Positions 17,690-26,458 of a stretch of DNA of 64,000 bases are shown here, one piece after another. The DNA is from Streptomyces camelliae (lineage in GTDB: Bacteria > Actinomycetota > Actinomycetes > Streptomycetales > Streptomycetaceae), in assembly GCF_027625935.1 (NCBI RefSeq), contig NZ_CP115300.1:806001-870000 (forward strand), in the 5' to 3' direction. The notes under the pieces were generated by a model. It made no database searches, was not told the DNA's origin, and saw only the letters and a program-made list of their open reading frames with translations. Position 1 is the first letter of the stretch; each line of letters begins with the position of its first letter. The position numbers and the translations under genes are program-made.

Positions 17690-19168
17690 ATGGGCCGCGA
17701 CGTCCCGGCGCTCGTCTTCACCCGCGAGGACCGCCGCCGGTACCGGATCAAGATGCACGCGTGCCTCGACGCGCTGGCGCAGATGCTGCGCGACGAACGG
17801 TTCGAGTCCGAGCGGCCCCAGGTCGGCCTGGAGATCGAGCTGAACCTGGTGGACGACAGGGCCGAGCCCGCGATGCGCAACAGCGACGCGCTGGAGGCCA
17901 TCTCCGACCCCGCCTGGTCCACCGAACTGGGCCGGTTCAACCTGGAGATCAACGTCCCGCCCCGGCGACTGACAGCGGGCGGACCCGACGCGTGGGAGAG
18001 CGAGATCCGGGCCGCGCTGAACCACGCCGACGAGCGGGCCAGATCCATCGGCCCCCACCTGATCATGATCGGGATCCTGCCCACGCTGCGCCAGGAGGAC
18101 ATCGGCGAGGATTCCCTGTCGGAGAATCCCCGCTACCGGCTGCTCAACGACCAGATCTTCGCGGCCCGCGGTGAGGACCTGCGCATCGAGGTGGACGGCG
18201 TCGACCGGCTGCGGACGTACGCGGACACGATCACCCCGGAGGCCGCGTGCACCAGCACCCAGTTCCATCTCCAGGTCTCCCCCGAGGAGTTCGCGCCCTA
18301 CTGGAACGCGGCGCAGGCGATCGCCGGGGTCCAGGTCGCGCTGGCGGCGAACTCCCCGTTCCTGTTCGGCAAGGAGCTGTGGCACGAGACCCGTGTCCCG
18401 CTGTTCGAGCAGGCCACCGACACCCGCCCGGAGGAGATCAAGGTGCAGGGCGTACGGCCCCGGGTGTGGTTCGGGGAACGGTGGATCAACAGCGTCTTCG
18501 ACCTGTTCGAGGAGAACCTCCGCTACTTCCCGGCTCTGCTCCCTCTGTGCGACGAACAGGACCCGGCCGAGACCCTGGACCGCGGCGACATCCCCGACCT
18601 CGGCGAACTCACCCTGCACAACGGCACGATCTACCGCTGGAACCGTCCCGTCTACGCCGTCTCCCACGACATGCCGCACATCCGGGTGGAGAACCGGGTG
18701 CTGCCCGCCGGTCCGACCGTCGCCGACACGCTCGCCAACGGCGCCTTCTACTACGGCCTCACCCGGGCCCTGGTCGAGGAGGACCGGCCGGTGTGGTCGC
18801 GGATGTCGTTCGCGGCCGCCGAGGACAATCTGCACACCGCCGCCCGGCACGGCATCGAGGCCCTGCTGTACTGGCCCGGCATGGGTGAAGTCCCGGTCCC
18901 GGAACTGGTGTTGCGCCGACTGCTGCCGCTCGCCCACCAGGGTCTCGCGCTGTCCGGTATGGACGAGGCGTGGCGGGAGCCGCTGCTCGGCGTCATCGAG
19001 CAGCGCTGTGTGACGGTGCGCAACGGCGCGGTGTGGCAGAAGGAGATGTGCCACCGCCTCGACGCCACCACCCGCGCCGGCCGCCATGAGGCGCTGCGCC
19101 GGATGACCATGCTGTACATCGACTACATGCATCTCAACGCCCCGGTCCACACCTGGCCGGTGGAGTGA
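17690..19168 (+). CDS. Glutamate-cysteine ligase-like enzyme (GCS2 family)
   Basis: 492 residues. QVGLEIELNLVDD (about 45-57) is the ATP/glutamate-binding opening of the carboxylate-amine ligase family, and TSTQFHLQVSPEEFAPYWN and NRVLPAGPTVADTLAN are typical central and C-terminal stretches. The start is preceded by GGAGGG. Streptomyces use mycothiol rather than glutathione, so the product is more likely gamma-glutamylcysteine for ergothioneine or another gamma-glutamyl compound. No egtB/egtD genes are nearby, so this remains open. It appears monocistronic. Confidence 0.8.
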   Translation: MGRDVPALVFTREDRRRYRIKMHACLDALAQMLRDERFESERPQVGLEIELNLVDDRAEPAMRNSDALEAISDPAWSTELGRFNLEINVPPRRLTAGGPDAWESEIRAALNHADERARSIGPHLIMIGILPTLRQEDIGEDSLSENPRYRLLNDQIFAARGEDLRIEVDGVDRLRTYADTITPEAACTSTQFHLQVSPEEFAPYWNAAQAIAGVQVALAANSPFLFGKELWHETRVPLFEQATDTRPEEIKVQGVRPRVWFGERWINSVFDLFEENLRYFPALLPLCDEQDPAETLDRGDIPDLGELTLHNGTIYRWNRPVYAVSHDMPHIRVENRVLPAGPTVADTLANGAFYYGLTRALVEEDRPVWSRMSFAAAEDNLHTAARHGIEALLYWPGMGEVPVPELVLRRLLPLAHQGLALSGMDEAWREPLLGVIEQRCVTVRNGAVWQKEMCHRLDATTRAGRHEALRRMTMLYIDYMHLNAPVHTWPVE

Positions 19169-19274
19169 ACCGGCCCGGCCGGCGCAGGTGCGGCCGGCGC
19201 GGGTCAGGTACTCCTCGTTCGGCAGGCGGCAGACGAGACCGTCGGGCAGGTCACGCGACACCCCCGCACACGCC

Positions 19275-19691
19275 TCACCCGGACCGGGTCACGCCGTTCA
19301 GCGGAACGCGCCGCGCGGTCACCGTGCGGTGGCTGATGCGCCAGCCGTCGGGGGTGCGGACGAGAGTGTCGTCGTAGGTGACGGAGCCGCAGGAGCCGTC
19401 CGTGCGCACGCCGAGGCCCTTGGAGCGGGCGCGCACCACGCCGTCCGCCGCTTCCCGCACGACGACGTTGGTGACGTGATGGGCGACGGGATTGCCGGCG
19501 CCGAGGGCCAGCGCCGCCTCCCGGATGGCGGGCAGGCCTGTCAGCGGGTCCTGCCCGAAGTCGGTCACGTCATAGACGGCGTCCGGGGTGAACAGCTCGT
19601 CGAGGCGGTCGAGTTCACCGTCGTCCACGAGGTGACCGTGCTGCGCGATCAACTCGCCGATGGCCAGCCGGTCTTCGAGCGTCAGCGTCAT
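19275..19691 (-). CDS. SnoaL-like (NTF2-fold) protein
   Basis: 138 residues from the ATG of MTLTLEDR. The pattern of an N-terminal helix (IGELIAQHGHLVDDGELDRLDELF), the strand TPDAVYDVT, then HHVTNVVV and DGWRISHRTVTAR is typical of SnoaL-like domain proteins. These are either small cyclases/isomerases or binding proteins, so function is open. It lies 26 bp downstream of azlD on the same strand and may be the last gene of that operon. Confidence 0.75.
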   Translation of the reverse strand: MTLTLEDRLAIGELIAQHGHLVDDGELDRLDELFTPDAVYDVTDFGQDPLTGLPAIREAALALGAGNPVAHHVTNVVVREAADGVVRARSKGLGVRTDGSCGSVTYDDTLVRTPDGWRISHRTVTARRVPLNGVTRSG

Positions 19692-19716
19692 GTACGTCCC
19701 TCTCGGTCGGCGGGTG

Positions 19717-20046
19717 TCAGTGCGCGAACACCGTACTCGCCAGCGCGACATGCACCGCGGTGCCGGCCAGGATGCTCAGTGGGGCGTTGCGCCGCCACAG
19801 GTGCACGCCGACGGTGACGGTCAGCGCCGCAAGCGGAGCCAGCACAGCGGTGTGCGTGACCGGCAGGTCGCGCAGGCAGTAGACGACCAGGATCACCATG
19901 ATCCCGGCGGGCATCCGGGACTGGAGGTACCGCACGGTCCGGCTCGCGCGCAGCGGGCCGAGCACGGCGAACGGCAGGGCGCGCAGCGCCCAGGTGACGG
20001 CGGCGGCGACGAGGACCGCGGCGACGAGATAGGGCGTGTCAGGCAC
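19717..20046 (-). CDS. azlD: AzlD, branched-chain amino acid exporter small subunit
   Basis: 109 residues with about four hydrophobic helices (YLVAAVLVAAAVTWALRALPF at the start; MPAGIMVILVVYCLRDLP in the centre), the standard AzlD pattern and length. It overlaps the azlC stop by 8 bp, so the two are translationally coupled. With AzlC it forms a LIV-E type exporter. The divergent Lrp-type gene is its likely regulator, as AzlB is in Bacillus subtilis. Confidence 0.88.
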   Translation of the reverse strand: MPDTPYLVAAVLVAAAVTWALRALPFAVLGPLRASRTVRYLQSRMPAGIMVILVVYCLRDLPVTHTAVLAPLAALTVTVGVHLWRRNAPLSILAGTAVHVALASTVFAH

Positions 20047-20794
20047 GGCTCGGGTCCTTCCCCGCGGTCAGCCGGCGCACGAGGAGCCCGGCGGTGAACA
20101 GGCCGAAGGCGGCGAGGAGCAGGCTGCCCGGGAGGAGCAGCCGGGCGGCGAGTGCGCTGAGCAGGGCGAGCACCGGTGTCGGCAGATCCTCCCGCCGCTC
20201 GCGCACGGCCTCCAGCGCCAGCACCGTGAACAGTGCCGTGAGCGCGAAGTCCAGGCCCTTGACGCCGTCGGGGACGAGTGAGCCGAGCAGCGCTCCGGCG
20301 GTGGCGCCGCCGGCCCAGTACAGCTGCATGAAGAGCTGGAGCCACAGGATGCGGCGCCCGGACCAGGTGTGGGCCTGCTGCCCAGCGGTGAGCGCGTAGG
20401 CCTCGTCGCACAGCGCGAAGGTGCTGTAGGCCTTGCCGAGGGGGCCCTTGACCCGGTCCAGCGGGAACGACAGGGCGTAGAAGACGTGCCGGACGTTCAC
20501 CAGCAACGCCGAGACGGCGACCGAGGCCAGCGGTACGGCGGCGGTGACCATGCCGATGAGCAGGAACTCGAAGGACCCGGCGTAGATCAGCGCGCTGGAC
20601 AGGCTCGCCCACCACCAGTCGACGCCGGAGTGCGCGACGAGCACGCCGAAGGCGGCCCCGAGCGGGACGAAGCCCAGCCCCACGGAGGCCGAGTCCCGGA
20701 AGGCGGCCCGCGCCTCGGACCGGGTCCGCGGCGGCGCGGCGGGCGCGGGCGGCGACGGGGCGCCGGCGACGTCCACGGCAGGAGGTATTCGCAT
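20039..20794 (-). CDS. azlC: AzlC, branched-chain amino acid exporter large subunit
   Basis: 251 residues. After a proline-rich N-terminus, conserved segments GFVPLGAAFGVLVAHSG, IYAGSFEFLLIG, VNVRHVFYALSF and FALCDEAYAL identify AzlC, with about seven membrane spans. No clear Shine-Dalgarno precedes the ATG, so the mRNA may be leaderless. The intergenic region with the Lrp gene carries an AGACATT/AATGTCT repeat. Exports branched-chain amino acids or analogues. Confidence 0.9.
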   Translation of the reverse strand: MRIPPAVDVAGAPSPPAPAAPPRTRSEARAAFRDSASVGLGFVPLGAAFGVLVAHSGVDWWWASLSSALIYAGSFEFLLIGMVTAAVPLASVAVSALLVNVRHVFYALSFPLDRVKGPLGKAYSTFALCDEAYALTAGQQAHTWSGRRILWLQLFMQLYWAGGATAGALLGSLVPDGVKGLDFALTALFTVLALEAVRERREDLPTPVLALLSALAARLLLPGSLLLAAFGLFTAGLLVRRLTAGKDPSRA

Positions 20795-20796
20795 GG

Positions 20797-20843
20797 AGAC
20801 ATTTTAGGAGGAATCTTACGGCATATGGTTGCCAATAATGTCT
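20797..20843. promoter_or_regulatory. Candidate Lrp-type operator between azlC and its regulator
   Basis: Inverted repeat AGACATT (20797-20803) and AATGTCT (20837-20843), 33 bp apart, in the only AT-rich patch of this region (ggcatatggttgccaataatg lies between). It covers both divergent promoters, where an Lrp/AsnC octamer would be expected to bind. Confidence 0.4.
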
Positions 20844-20856
20844 ATAGGATGGGCTT

Positions 20857-21315
20857 GTGCGCAATGAAGTGAATCTAGACGCCATTGATCGAGACATTCT
20901 GTTTCACCTCGGCCGGGACGGACGGCTGACCAACGTCGAGCTGGCCCAGCGGGTGGGGCTGACCCCGCCGCCGTGCCTGCGCCGGGTCAAGCGGCTGGAG
21001 GAGGCCGGGATCATCACCGGGTACCGGGCGGTCGTGGATCCCGAAGCCCTGGGCCGGGGCCTGGAAGTCCTCGTCGACGTCGAGGTCAGCGCCAACGACC
21101 GCACGACGTTCCTGGAGTTCGAGGACACCGTGGCCGGCTACGACGAGGTCATCGAGTTCCGCCGGATGTACGGCCGGCCCGACTACTTCGTCCGCGTCGC
21201 CGTCGCCGACCACGCGGCCTACGAGGCCTTCCTGGTGGAGAAGCTCAGCGGGTTGCCCTGCGTCCTGCGCATCGACTCCCACCTGACCATGAAGACGATC
21301 AAGTCCGGCCCCTGA
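20857..21315 (+). CDS. Lrp/AsnC-family regulator
   Basis: 152 residues from GTG. The HTH (RLTNVELAQRVGLTPPPCLRRVKRLEEAG, 24-52) is followed by the RAM effector domain (EVLVDVEVSANDRTTFLEF, YGRPDYFVRVAV). It is divergent from azlCD, matching the AzlB-azlCD arrangement in Bacillus, where the Lrp-like protein represses the exporter and amino acids relieve it. The promoter-like TATAGGAT lies only 6 bp before the GTG, so translation may be leaderless. Confidence 0.88.
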   Translation: MRNEVNLDAIDRDILFHLGRDGRLTNVELAQRVGLTPPPCLRRVKRLEEAGIITGYRAVVDPEALGRGLEVLVDVEVSANDRTTFLEFEDTVAGYDEVIEFRRMYGRPDYFVRVAVADHAAYEAFLVEKLSGLPCVLRIDSHLTMKTIKSGP

Positions 21316-21390
21316 GCCCGCCAGGAGCAGGATGTACCGCGCAACTACCTGCTCGGCGCCTGGCCACCCATCCTTGAGGAGAGACGCCCG

Positions 21391-22188
21391 TTGTCCGCCA
21401 GCTACTTCGAACGCATCGACCGGCACCGGTACAAGCCCACCGCGCACGCGAGCGGTGCCTGGGACTCCGACGAGACGCACTTCAGCCCGCTCGCCGGACT
21501 CGTCGTCCACGCCATCGACGGGTATCTCGCCGAGCGGCCGCACAGCGGACTGCTGCTGTCCCGGATCAGCTTCGACATCCTGGGGCGGCTCGCCCTGGAC
21601 GAGTGCGAGATCCGTGTGGAGTCGATCCGGCCCGGCCGCACCATCGAACTCCTCGAAGCGGTCGTGGACATCGCGGGACGGACGGCCGTACGGGCCCGCG
21701 CCTGGCTGCTCACCGAGGTCGACACCGGTGCGGCGGCCGGCGGCGGTGCCGCCCGCCTCACCCCGCCGGACGCGATCGCCTCGCAGTCGCTGACCTCCGT
21801 GTGGCCCGGCGGCCACTGCGCGTCCATCGACTTCCGGCCCGTCGTCCCCCCGCAGCCCGGCCGCACCACGGCCTGGATCTCCACGCACCTCGACCTCGTC
21901 GCCGGCGAGCCGAGCAGCTCCCTCGCGTCCTACGTCGCCCTCGTCGACACCGCCAACGGCATCGCCGTGCGCCGCCCGCCGACCGAGTGGATGTTCCCCA
22001 ACGTCGACCTGACGGTCCACCTCCACCGCAGGCCGGAGGGCCGCTGGGTCGGCATGGACACCACGGTCGTCTTCGGCCCCACCGGCCAGGGCCTCACCAG
22101 CACGGTCCTGCACGACGTCCACGGCCCGGTCGGCCAGGCCCAGCAGACCCTCACCGTACGACCGCTGCCGGGCCGGGGCGGGGCATAG
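21391..22188 (+). CDS. Acyl-CoA thioesterase-like (double hot-dog, TesB type)
   Basis: 265 residues from a TTG preceded by GAGGAGAG. The N-terminal hot-dog (FSPLAGLVVHAIDGYLAERP, SRISFDILGRLALDECEI) and the C-terminal hot-dog (TEWMFPNVDLTVHLHRRPEG, GMDTTVVFGPTGQGLTSTVL) match the thioesterase-family proteins common in Streptomyces. It would hydrolyse acyl-CoA esters; chain preference is unknown. It follows the Lrp gene by 75 bp and may share its transcript. Confidence 0.75.
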   Translation: MSASYFERIDRHRYKPTAHASGAWDSDETHFSPLAGLVVHAIDGYLAERPHSGLLLSRISFDILGRLALDECEIRVESIRPGRTIELLEAVVDIAGRTAVRARAWLLTEVDTGAAAGGGAARLTPPDAIASQSLTSVWPGGHCASIDFRPVVPPQPGRTTAWISTHLDLVAGEPSSSLASYVALVDTANGIAVRRPPTEWMFPNVDLTVHLHRRPEGRWVGMDTTVVFGPTGQGLTSTVLHDVHGPVGQAQQTLTVRPLPGRGGA

Positions 22189-22365
22189 CGAAGGCCGTGC
22201 CGCCGGCGCCGCACAGGCCGAGCCCATGCAATGACCCCGGCTCCGGCTCCCCGGCTCCCAACGGCCCGTCGCCTGGCGGTTTCCACGCCGGCCAGCGCCT
22301 GAAAACGGGCACGACGGCGTCGAACCGGGTGTGAAACCCTGGGCGGCAGACGAACAGGGGGACAC

Positions 22366-23031
22366 ATGAGCGCAGAGGCACGGGTGTTGCGGGCGGCGTA
22401 CGAGGCCTCGGTGGCGGCCGTCGCGGGGCTGAGCGACGAGGAGTCGTGGGTGCCGAGCGGCTGTACCGGCTGGGCGGTCCGTGATCTTCTCTTTCACTGC
22501 CTGGGCGATGCCCAGCGTGCCCTGGTGGCCCTGCATACGCCGTCACCGGAGCCGGTGGACCGGGACGCGGTGACGTACTGGCAGGACTGGCGGCCGAACC
22601 CGGTCGGCGCGGCGAACGGCCGCCGCTGGGCGCGGGTGAACGCGAGCATGTTCCTGGACTGGGGACAGCTGGGGGGCCTGTACCTGGAGACGCTGACGGC
22701 GACCGTGCACGCGGCGGAGGCGGCCGACCCCGCGCTGCCCGTCGCCACCCAGGGGCATGTGCTGACCGCCGGCGACCTGCTGACCACCCTCGCGGTGGAG
22801 GCGACCGTGCACCATCTCGACCTGACCGTCGGCCTCCCGCACGCCCCCGGACCGTCGCCCGAGGGACTGGCCGCGGTGCGCGCCACGCTGGACGGGCTGC
22901 TCGGCCGGCCCGCGCTCCCGGAGTGGAGCGACGCGCACTACGCGCGCGTGGGCACCGGCCGGGCTCCGCTGACCGGGGCCGAGCGCGCCGCCCTGGGCGC
23001 GGCGGCCGAGCGGTTCCCGCTGTTCGGCTGA
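22366..23031 (+). CDS. Mycothiol-dependent maleylpyruvate isomerase-family protein
   Basis: 221 residues. The MDMPI N-terminal DinB-like bundle is visible: an opening helix, WVPSGCTGWAVRDLLFHCLGD, and EATVHHLDLTVGL, whose histidines fit the DinB metal site. The family uses mycothiol, or a metal-bound water, for thiol transfer or isomerisation. The C-terminus is short, so only the N-terminal domain and a small tail are present. The substrate is unknown. The 180 bp before it hold nothing clear. Confidence 0.75.
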   Translation: MSAEARVLRAAYEASVAAVAGLSDEESWVPSGCTGWAVRDLLFHCLGDAQRALVALHTPSPEPVDRDAVTYWQDWRPNPVGAANGRRWARVNASMFLDWGQLGGLYLETLTATVHAAEAADPALPVATQGHVLTAGDLLTTLAVEATVHHLDLTVGLPHAPGPSPEGLAAVRATLDGLLGRPALPEWSDAHYARVGTGRAPLTGAERAALGAAAERFPLFG

Positions 23032-23085
23032 CACCACCTGCGCGGTGCGGGGCGGGCCGGCCGGGTTGATGGAAACCTGCGAGCC

Positions 23086-23367
23086 ATGAACAACCCGCCC
23101 AGCATCAACAGTTACGTCGACCGCGTCACAGCGGGCCCCGGCGGAGCCATGACCGACGAGGCCGGCGTCCTCACCGGCGACCTGACCGTCGCGACCATCC
23201 TGCTGTCCGACGGTCACAGCGCGCGGGTCGCCGTCCAGCAGTCCGGCAACGATACGTGGTACACCCTCAGCGGCAGCCCGGCACCCGTACCCGCCGGGCA
23301 ACTCGCCGCCTATCACCGGGATCTGCTGGGCCGCATCCGGCGCGGCGGCGGCACCCGAGCCAGCTGA
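23086..23367 (+). CDS. Small conserved-type hypothetical protein
   Basis: 93 residues, no signal peptide, no membrane segment. Sequence MNNPPSINSYVDRVTAG...GNDTWYTLSGSPAPVPAG...YHRDLLGRIRRGGG suggests a compact beta-rich domain followed by a helix. Codon use is normal for the region. I do not recognise a family. It lies between a mycothiol-dependent enzyme and the chitinase and is probably monocistronic. Confidence 0.6.
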   Translation: MNNPPSINSYVDRVTAGPGGAMTDEAGVLTGDLTVATILLSDGHSARVAVQQSGNDTWYTLSGSPAPVPAGQLAAYHRDLLGRIRRGGGTRAS

Positions 23368-23439
23368 CGGTCCATCAACAACGGTGGGCATCCGTTCGGT
23401 TCACTCCCTCATGAACACGCAAAAGGCGGCTCCCACACC

Positions 23440-23479
23440 TTGACCGGCGTCTGGTCCAGACCAATCATGGCCTAGACCA
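23440..23479 (+). promoter_or_regulatory. Chitinase promoter with two DasR-type sites
   Basis: TTGACC (23440-23445) is a -35 candidate. Two near-identical dyads, TGGTCCAGACCA (23452-23463) and TGGCCTAGACCA (23468-23479), are spaced 16 bp and overlap the spacer and -10. They match the 12-bp direct repeats of Streptomyces chitinase promoters and the DasR response element (core TGGTCTAGACCA), which links expression to N-acetylglucosamine. Confidence 0.8.
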
Positions 23480-23541
23480 ATAGCCCCGGCCGGGCTGCTC
23501 GCATCCCGTTCGATCGCCTGTCATCCATCCGGGAGTACCCG

Positions 23542-25293
23542 ATGACCCGTCCGAGATCCCTCCGCGCCCTGCTCGCCGGCGCGGCCACCCTGGCCGCGTC
23601 CGCAGGGCTCGCCCTCGGGGCCACAGGCACGGCGCAGGCGGCGACCCCGCTGCCCGCGCACGTCTTCGCGCCCTACTTCGAGGCCTACAGCGGCGACAGC
23701 CCCGCCGCCCTCTCCCAGGCCTCCGGCGCCACATACCTGACGATGGCCTTCCTCCAGACCGACAAGAAGGGCTCCTGCACGCCGTACTGGAACGGCGACA
23801 CGGGCAAGCCGGTCGACTCCTCCGTCTTCGGCGCCGACTTCGCCACGATCCGCTCCCACGGCGGTGACGTGATCCCGTCCCTCGGCGGCTACGCGGCCGA
23901 CAACGGCGGCACCGAGATAGCCGACAGCTGCACGAACGTCGACTCCATAGCCGCCGCCTACGAGAAGATCATCACGACCTACGACGTCTCACGGCTCGAC
24001 ATGGACGTCGAGGACAACTCCCTGACCGACACCGCGGGCATCGACCGCCGCAACCAGGCCATCAAGAAGGTGCAGGACTGGGCGGCCGCGAACGGGCGCT
24101 CGGTGCAGTTCTCGTACACCCTGCCGACCACGACGACCGGGCTCGCCGACAGCGGGCTCGCGGTGCTGCGCAGCGCCAAGAACGCGGGCGCCAAGGTGGA
24201 CGTCGTCAACATCATGACGTTCGACTACTACGACGGCGGCACCCACCACATGGCGACCGACACGGAGACGGCGGCGAGCGGGCTGCACGACCAACTGGCC
24301 TCGCTCTACCCGAATCTGTCGGACCGTCAGCTGTGGAACACGATCGGCGTCATCGAGATGCCCGGCGTGGACGACTACGGCCCGGCGGAGACCTTCACCA
24401 CCGCCGACGCGACGACCGTGTACGACTGGGCCGTCTCCAAGGGCATCAACACCCTCTCCTTCTGGGCCCTCCAGCGCGACAACGGCGGCTGCCCCGGCGG
24501 CAGCGCCTCCGACACCTGCTCCGGCATCGCCCAGGACACCTGGTACTTCAGCCACACCTTCGAGCCCTTCACCGGCGGTACGACGACACCGCCCGCGAGT
24601 GACTTCGCCGTCTCCCTCTCCCCCGCCACCGCCTCGGTCGACCCCGGCGGCTCGGCGACGGCGACCGTGAAGACGTCGGTGACCTCGGGCAGCGCTCAGA
24701 GCGTGGACCTGGCCGTGAGCGGCGCACCGAGCGGAGTGACCGCCTCCCTCAGCCCCACCTCCGTCACCGCGGGCGGCACCTCCACCCTCACCGTGCGGAC
24801 CAGCACCTCGACGGCACCCGGCACCTACACCCTGACCGTCACCGGCACGGCCGGCGCGGTCAAGCACAGCTCTTCGCTCGCCCTGGCCGTGAACGGCTCC
24901 GGCGGCGGCACGGGTGTCCTCGCCAACGGTGACTTCGAGACCGGCTCGCTCACCCCCTGGACCTGCGACAGCGGCGCGACGGTGGTCACCTCGCCGGTAC
25001 ACGGCGGCTCCCACGCCCTGAAGACCACGCCGACCTCTTCGCAGACCGGCCAGTGCGCACAGACCCTGACCCTGAAGCCCGGCACCTCCTACACCCTGAG
25101 CGGCTGGGTGCAGGGGCCGTACGCCTATCTCGGCGTCAGCGGCGGCGCGACGGCCAGCACCTGGACCTCGTCCACATCCTGGTCGAAGCTGACGGTGCCC
25201 CTCACCACCGGCTCCTCGGGCACGGTCACGGTCTACGTCCACGGCTGGTACGGACAGGGACCGGTGTACGCCGACGACCTGACCGTCAGCTGA
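23542..25293 (+). CDS. Secreted chitinase, GH18, with Ig-like and carbohydrate-binding domains
   Basis: 583 residues. A Sec signal peptide covers 1-33 (cleavage after AQA). The GH18 barrel spans about 38-345; its catalytic strand reads SRLDMDVEDN, with the proton-donor Glu in DxDxE but Ser in place of the first Asp of DxxDxDxE, a variant of some actinobacterial GH18 enzymes. Residues about 355-455 form an Ig-like linker domain (FAVSLSPATASVDPGGSATA), and about 465-583 a CBM-type jelly roll (VLANGDFETGSLTPW...VYADDLTVS). It hydrolyses chitin outside the cell. The DasR-type sites upstream indicate induction by chitin breakdown products. Confidence 0.9.
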   Translation: MTRPRSLRALLAGAATLAASAGLALGATGTAQAATPLPAHVFAPYFEAYSGDSPAALSQASGATYLTMAFLQTDKKGSCTPYWNGDTGKPVDSSVFGADFATIRSHGGDVIPSLGGYAADNGGTEIADSCTNVDSIAAAYEKIITTYDVSRLDMDVEDNSLTDTAGIDRRNQAIKKVQDWAAANGRSVQFSYTLPTTTTGLADSGLAVLRSAKNAGAKVDVVNIMTFDYYDGGTHHMATDTETAASGLHDQLASLYPNLSDRQLWNTIGVIEMPGVDDYGPAETFTTADATTVYDWAVSKGINTLSFWALQRDNGGCPGGSASDTCSGIAQDTWYFSHTFEPFTGGTTTPPASDFAVSLSPATASVDPGGSATATVKTSVTSGSAQSVDLAVSGAPSGVTASLSPTSVTAGGTSTLTVRTSTSTAPGTYTLTVTGTAGAVKHSSSLALAVNGSGGGTGVLANGDFETGSLTPWTCDSGATVVTSPVHGGSHALKTTPTSSQTGQCAQTLTLKPGTSYTLSGWVQGPYAYLGVSGGATASTWTSSTSWSKLTVPLTTGSSGTVTVYVHGWYGQGPVYADDLTVS

Positions 25294-25450
25294 CCACCCG
25301 CCCCTCTCCCTTCCCCCAAGCCCCACCCGGCACTCGTCGGGCGGGGCCGGGCGGTGAGCCCGCCGCACGGCCGGACCGGCGCACGGGCGGTGTCTTCCGT
25401 ACGCTGAAAGGACCGAGGCTCTGGGGGTGTCCCGCAGGCAGGAGAGGGTC

Positions 25451-26332
25451 GTGATCGAACTGGCCGCGGCGTTCGCCGTCGCGGGAGCGGCGAGCAACGC
25501 CATGGGCACCGCCTTCCAGCGCAAGGCGGCGTCCACCTCCCGCCGCAGCGGGATCCGGCTGGTCGCGGAGCTGGCGCGGCGGCCCTTCTGGGTGATCGGC
25601 ATGTGCGGTGTGGTCGGCGCCGCGCTGTTCCAGAGTCTGGCCCTGGTCAACGGCCCGCTCGCACTCGTCCAGCCGCTGTTCATCCTGGAACTGCCGTTCG
25701 CGCTGCTCATCGCGGCCCCGCTGATGCACAAGCGGATGCCGCGCTCGGGCTGGTGGGGCGTGGGCTGCTGTGTGGGCGGCCTGGCGGTCCTCCTCATGGC
25801 GGCGGCCCCGCACGGCGCCACCGACCACGCGCCGCTGACCCGCTGGATCCCGGCCCTGTCCCTGTGCCTCGGCGCGATGACCGGGGCCGTACTGCTCTCC
25901 GGCCGGGGCCACGCACCGGCCCGGCGCGCCGCACTGCTCGCGGCCGCGTCCGCGACCGGGAACGCCCTGACCGCCGCCCTGCTGAAGTCGGCCAGCGGCA
26001 CCTTCGCCGACCACGGCTTCGGGGCCTTTCTGCGGTCCTGGCAGACGTACGGCTTCGCACTCGCCGGAGTCGCCGCCGTCGTCCTGCTGGAGAACGCGCT
26101 CCAGGCCGGCCCGCTGGTGGCCGCGCAGCCGGCGCTCACGATCGGCGACGCGATGATCAGCCTTGCCCTCGGCATGACCCTGTTCGGGGAGCGGATCCGC
26201 CTGGGCTGGTGGCTCGCGCCGGAGGCGTGCGGGGCGCTGCTGATCGTCGCGGGTGTCGTGGTCCTCAGCCGGGCCGTCCAGCGCATCACCACGGTGCCGG
26301 TCACGACGGAGCGGCGGCACGCGGAGGCCTGA
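25451..26332 (+). CDS. DMT-superfamily transporter (EamA/NIPA-like)
   Basis: 293 residues from GTG with an excellent AGGAGAGG upstream; an in-frame start at 25427 is less likely. It has about nine to ten hydrophobic segments in two halves, with SNAMGTAFQRKAA in helix 1 and QPLFILELPFALL and AQPALTIGDAMISLALG at equivalent positions of each half. Substrate unknown; relatives include magnesium-transporter-like and drug/metabolite exporters. A stable hairpin follows the gene. Confidence 0.75.
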   Translation: MIELAAAFAVAGAASNAMGTAFQRKAASTSRRSGIRLVAELARRPFWVIGMCGVVGAALFQSLALVNGPLALVQPLFILELPFALLIAAPLMHKRMPRSGWWGVGCCVGGLAVLLMAAAPHGATDHAPLTRWIPALSLCLGAMTGAVLLSGRGHAPARRAALLAAASATGNALTAALLKSASGTFADHGFGAFLRSWQTYGFALAGVAAVVLLENALQAGPLVAAQPALTIGDAMISLALGMTLFGERIRLGWWLAPEACGALLIVAGVVVLSRAVQRITTVPVTTERRHAEA

Positions 26333-26407
26333 GCGGTGCGCCCGTCACGGCCGGCCCGGCTGGCCGGATGTCACTGTTGACCGGGTTGGTCCGCCCATGA
26401 CACGTTC

Positions 26408-26439
26408 GGCCTGCCCCGGCCGAGTGGACGGGGCAGGCC
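26408..26439 (+). terminator. Strong hairpin, probable terminator without U-tract
   Basis: A perfect 11-bp stem GGCCTGCCCCG (26408-26418) with CGGGGCAGGCC (26429-26439) and a 10-base loop, 75 bp after the transporter stop. No T-run follows, which is common for Streptomyces terminators. It also lies 20 bp before the next start codon, so a regulatory role is possible. Confidence 0.55.
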
Positions 26440-26458
26440 TCCTGGAGGGAGACGAACG

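Noticed and set aside
16568..19261. 897-codon minus-strand frame
   Set aside because: Antisense to the glutamate-cysteine ligase-like gene; composition is that of a shadow. Its first codons (19261-19170) look coding-like, but the stretch is too short to support a gene.
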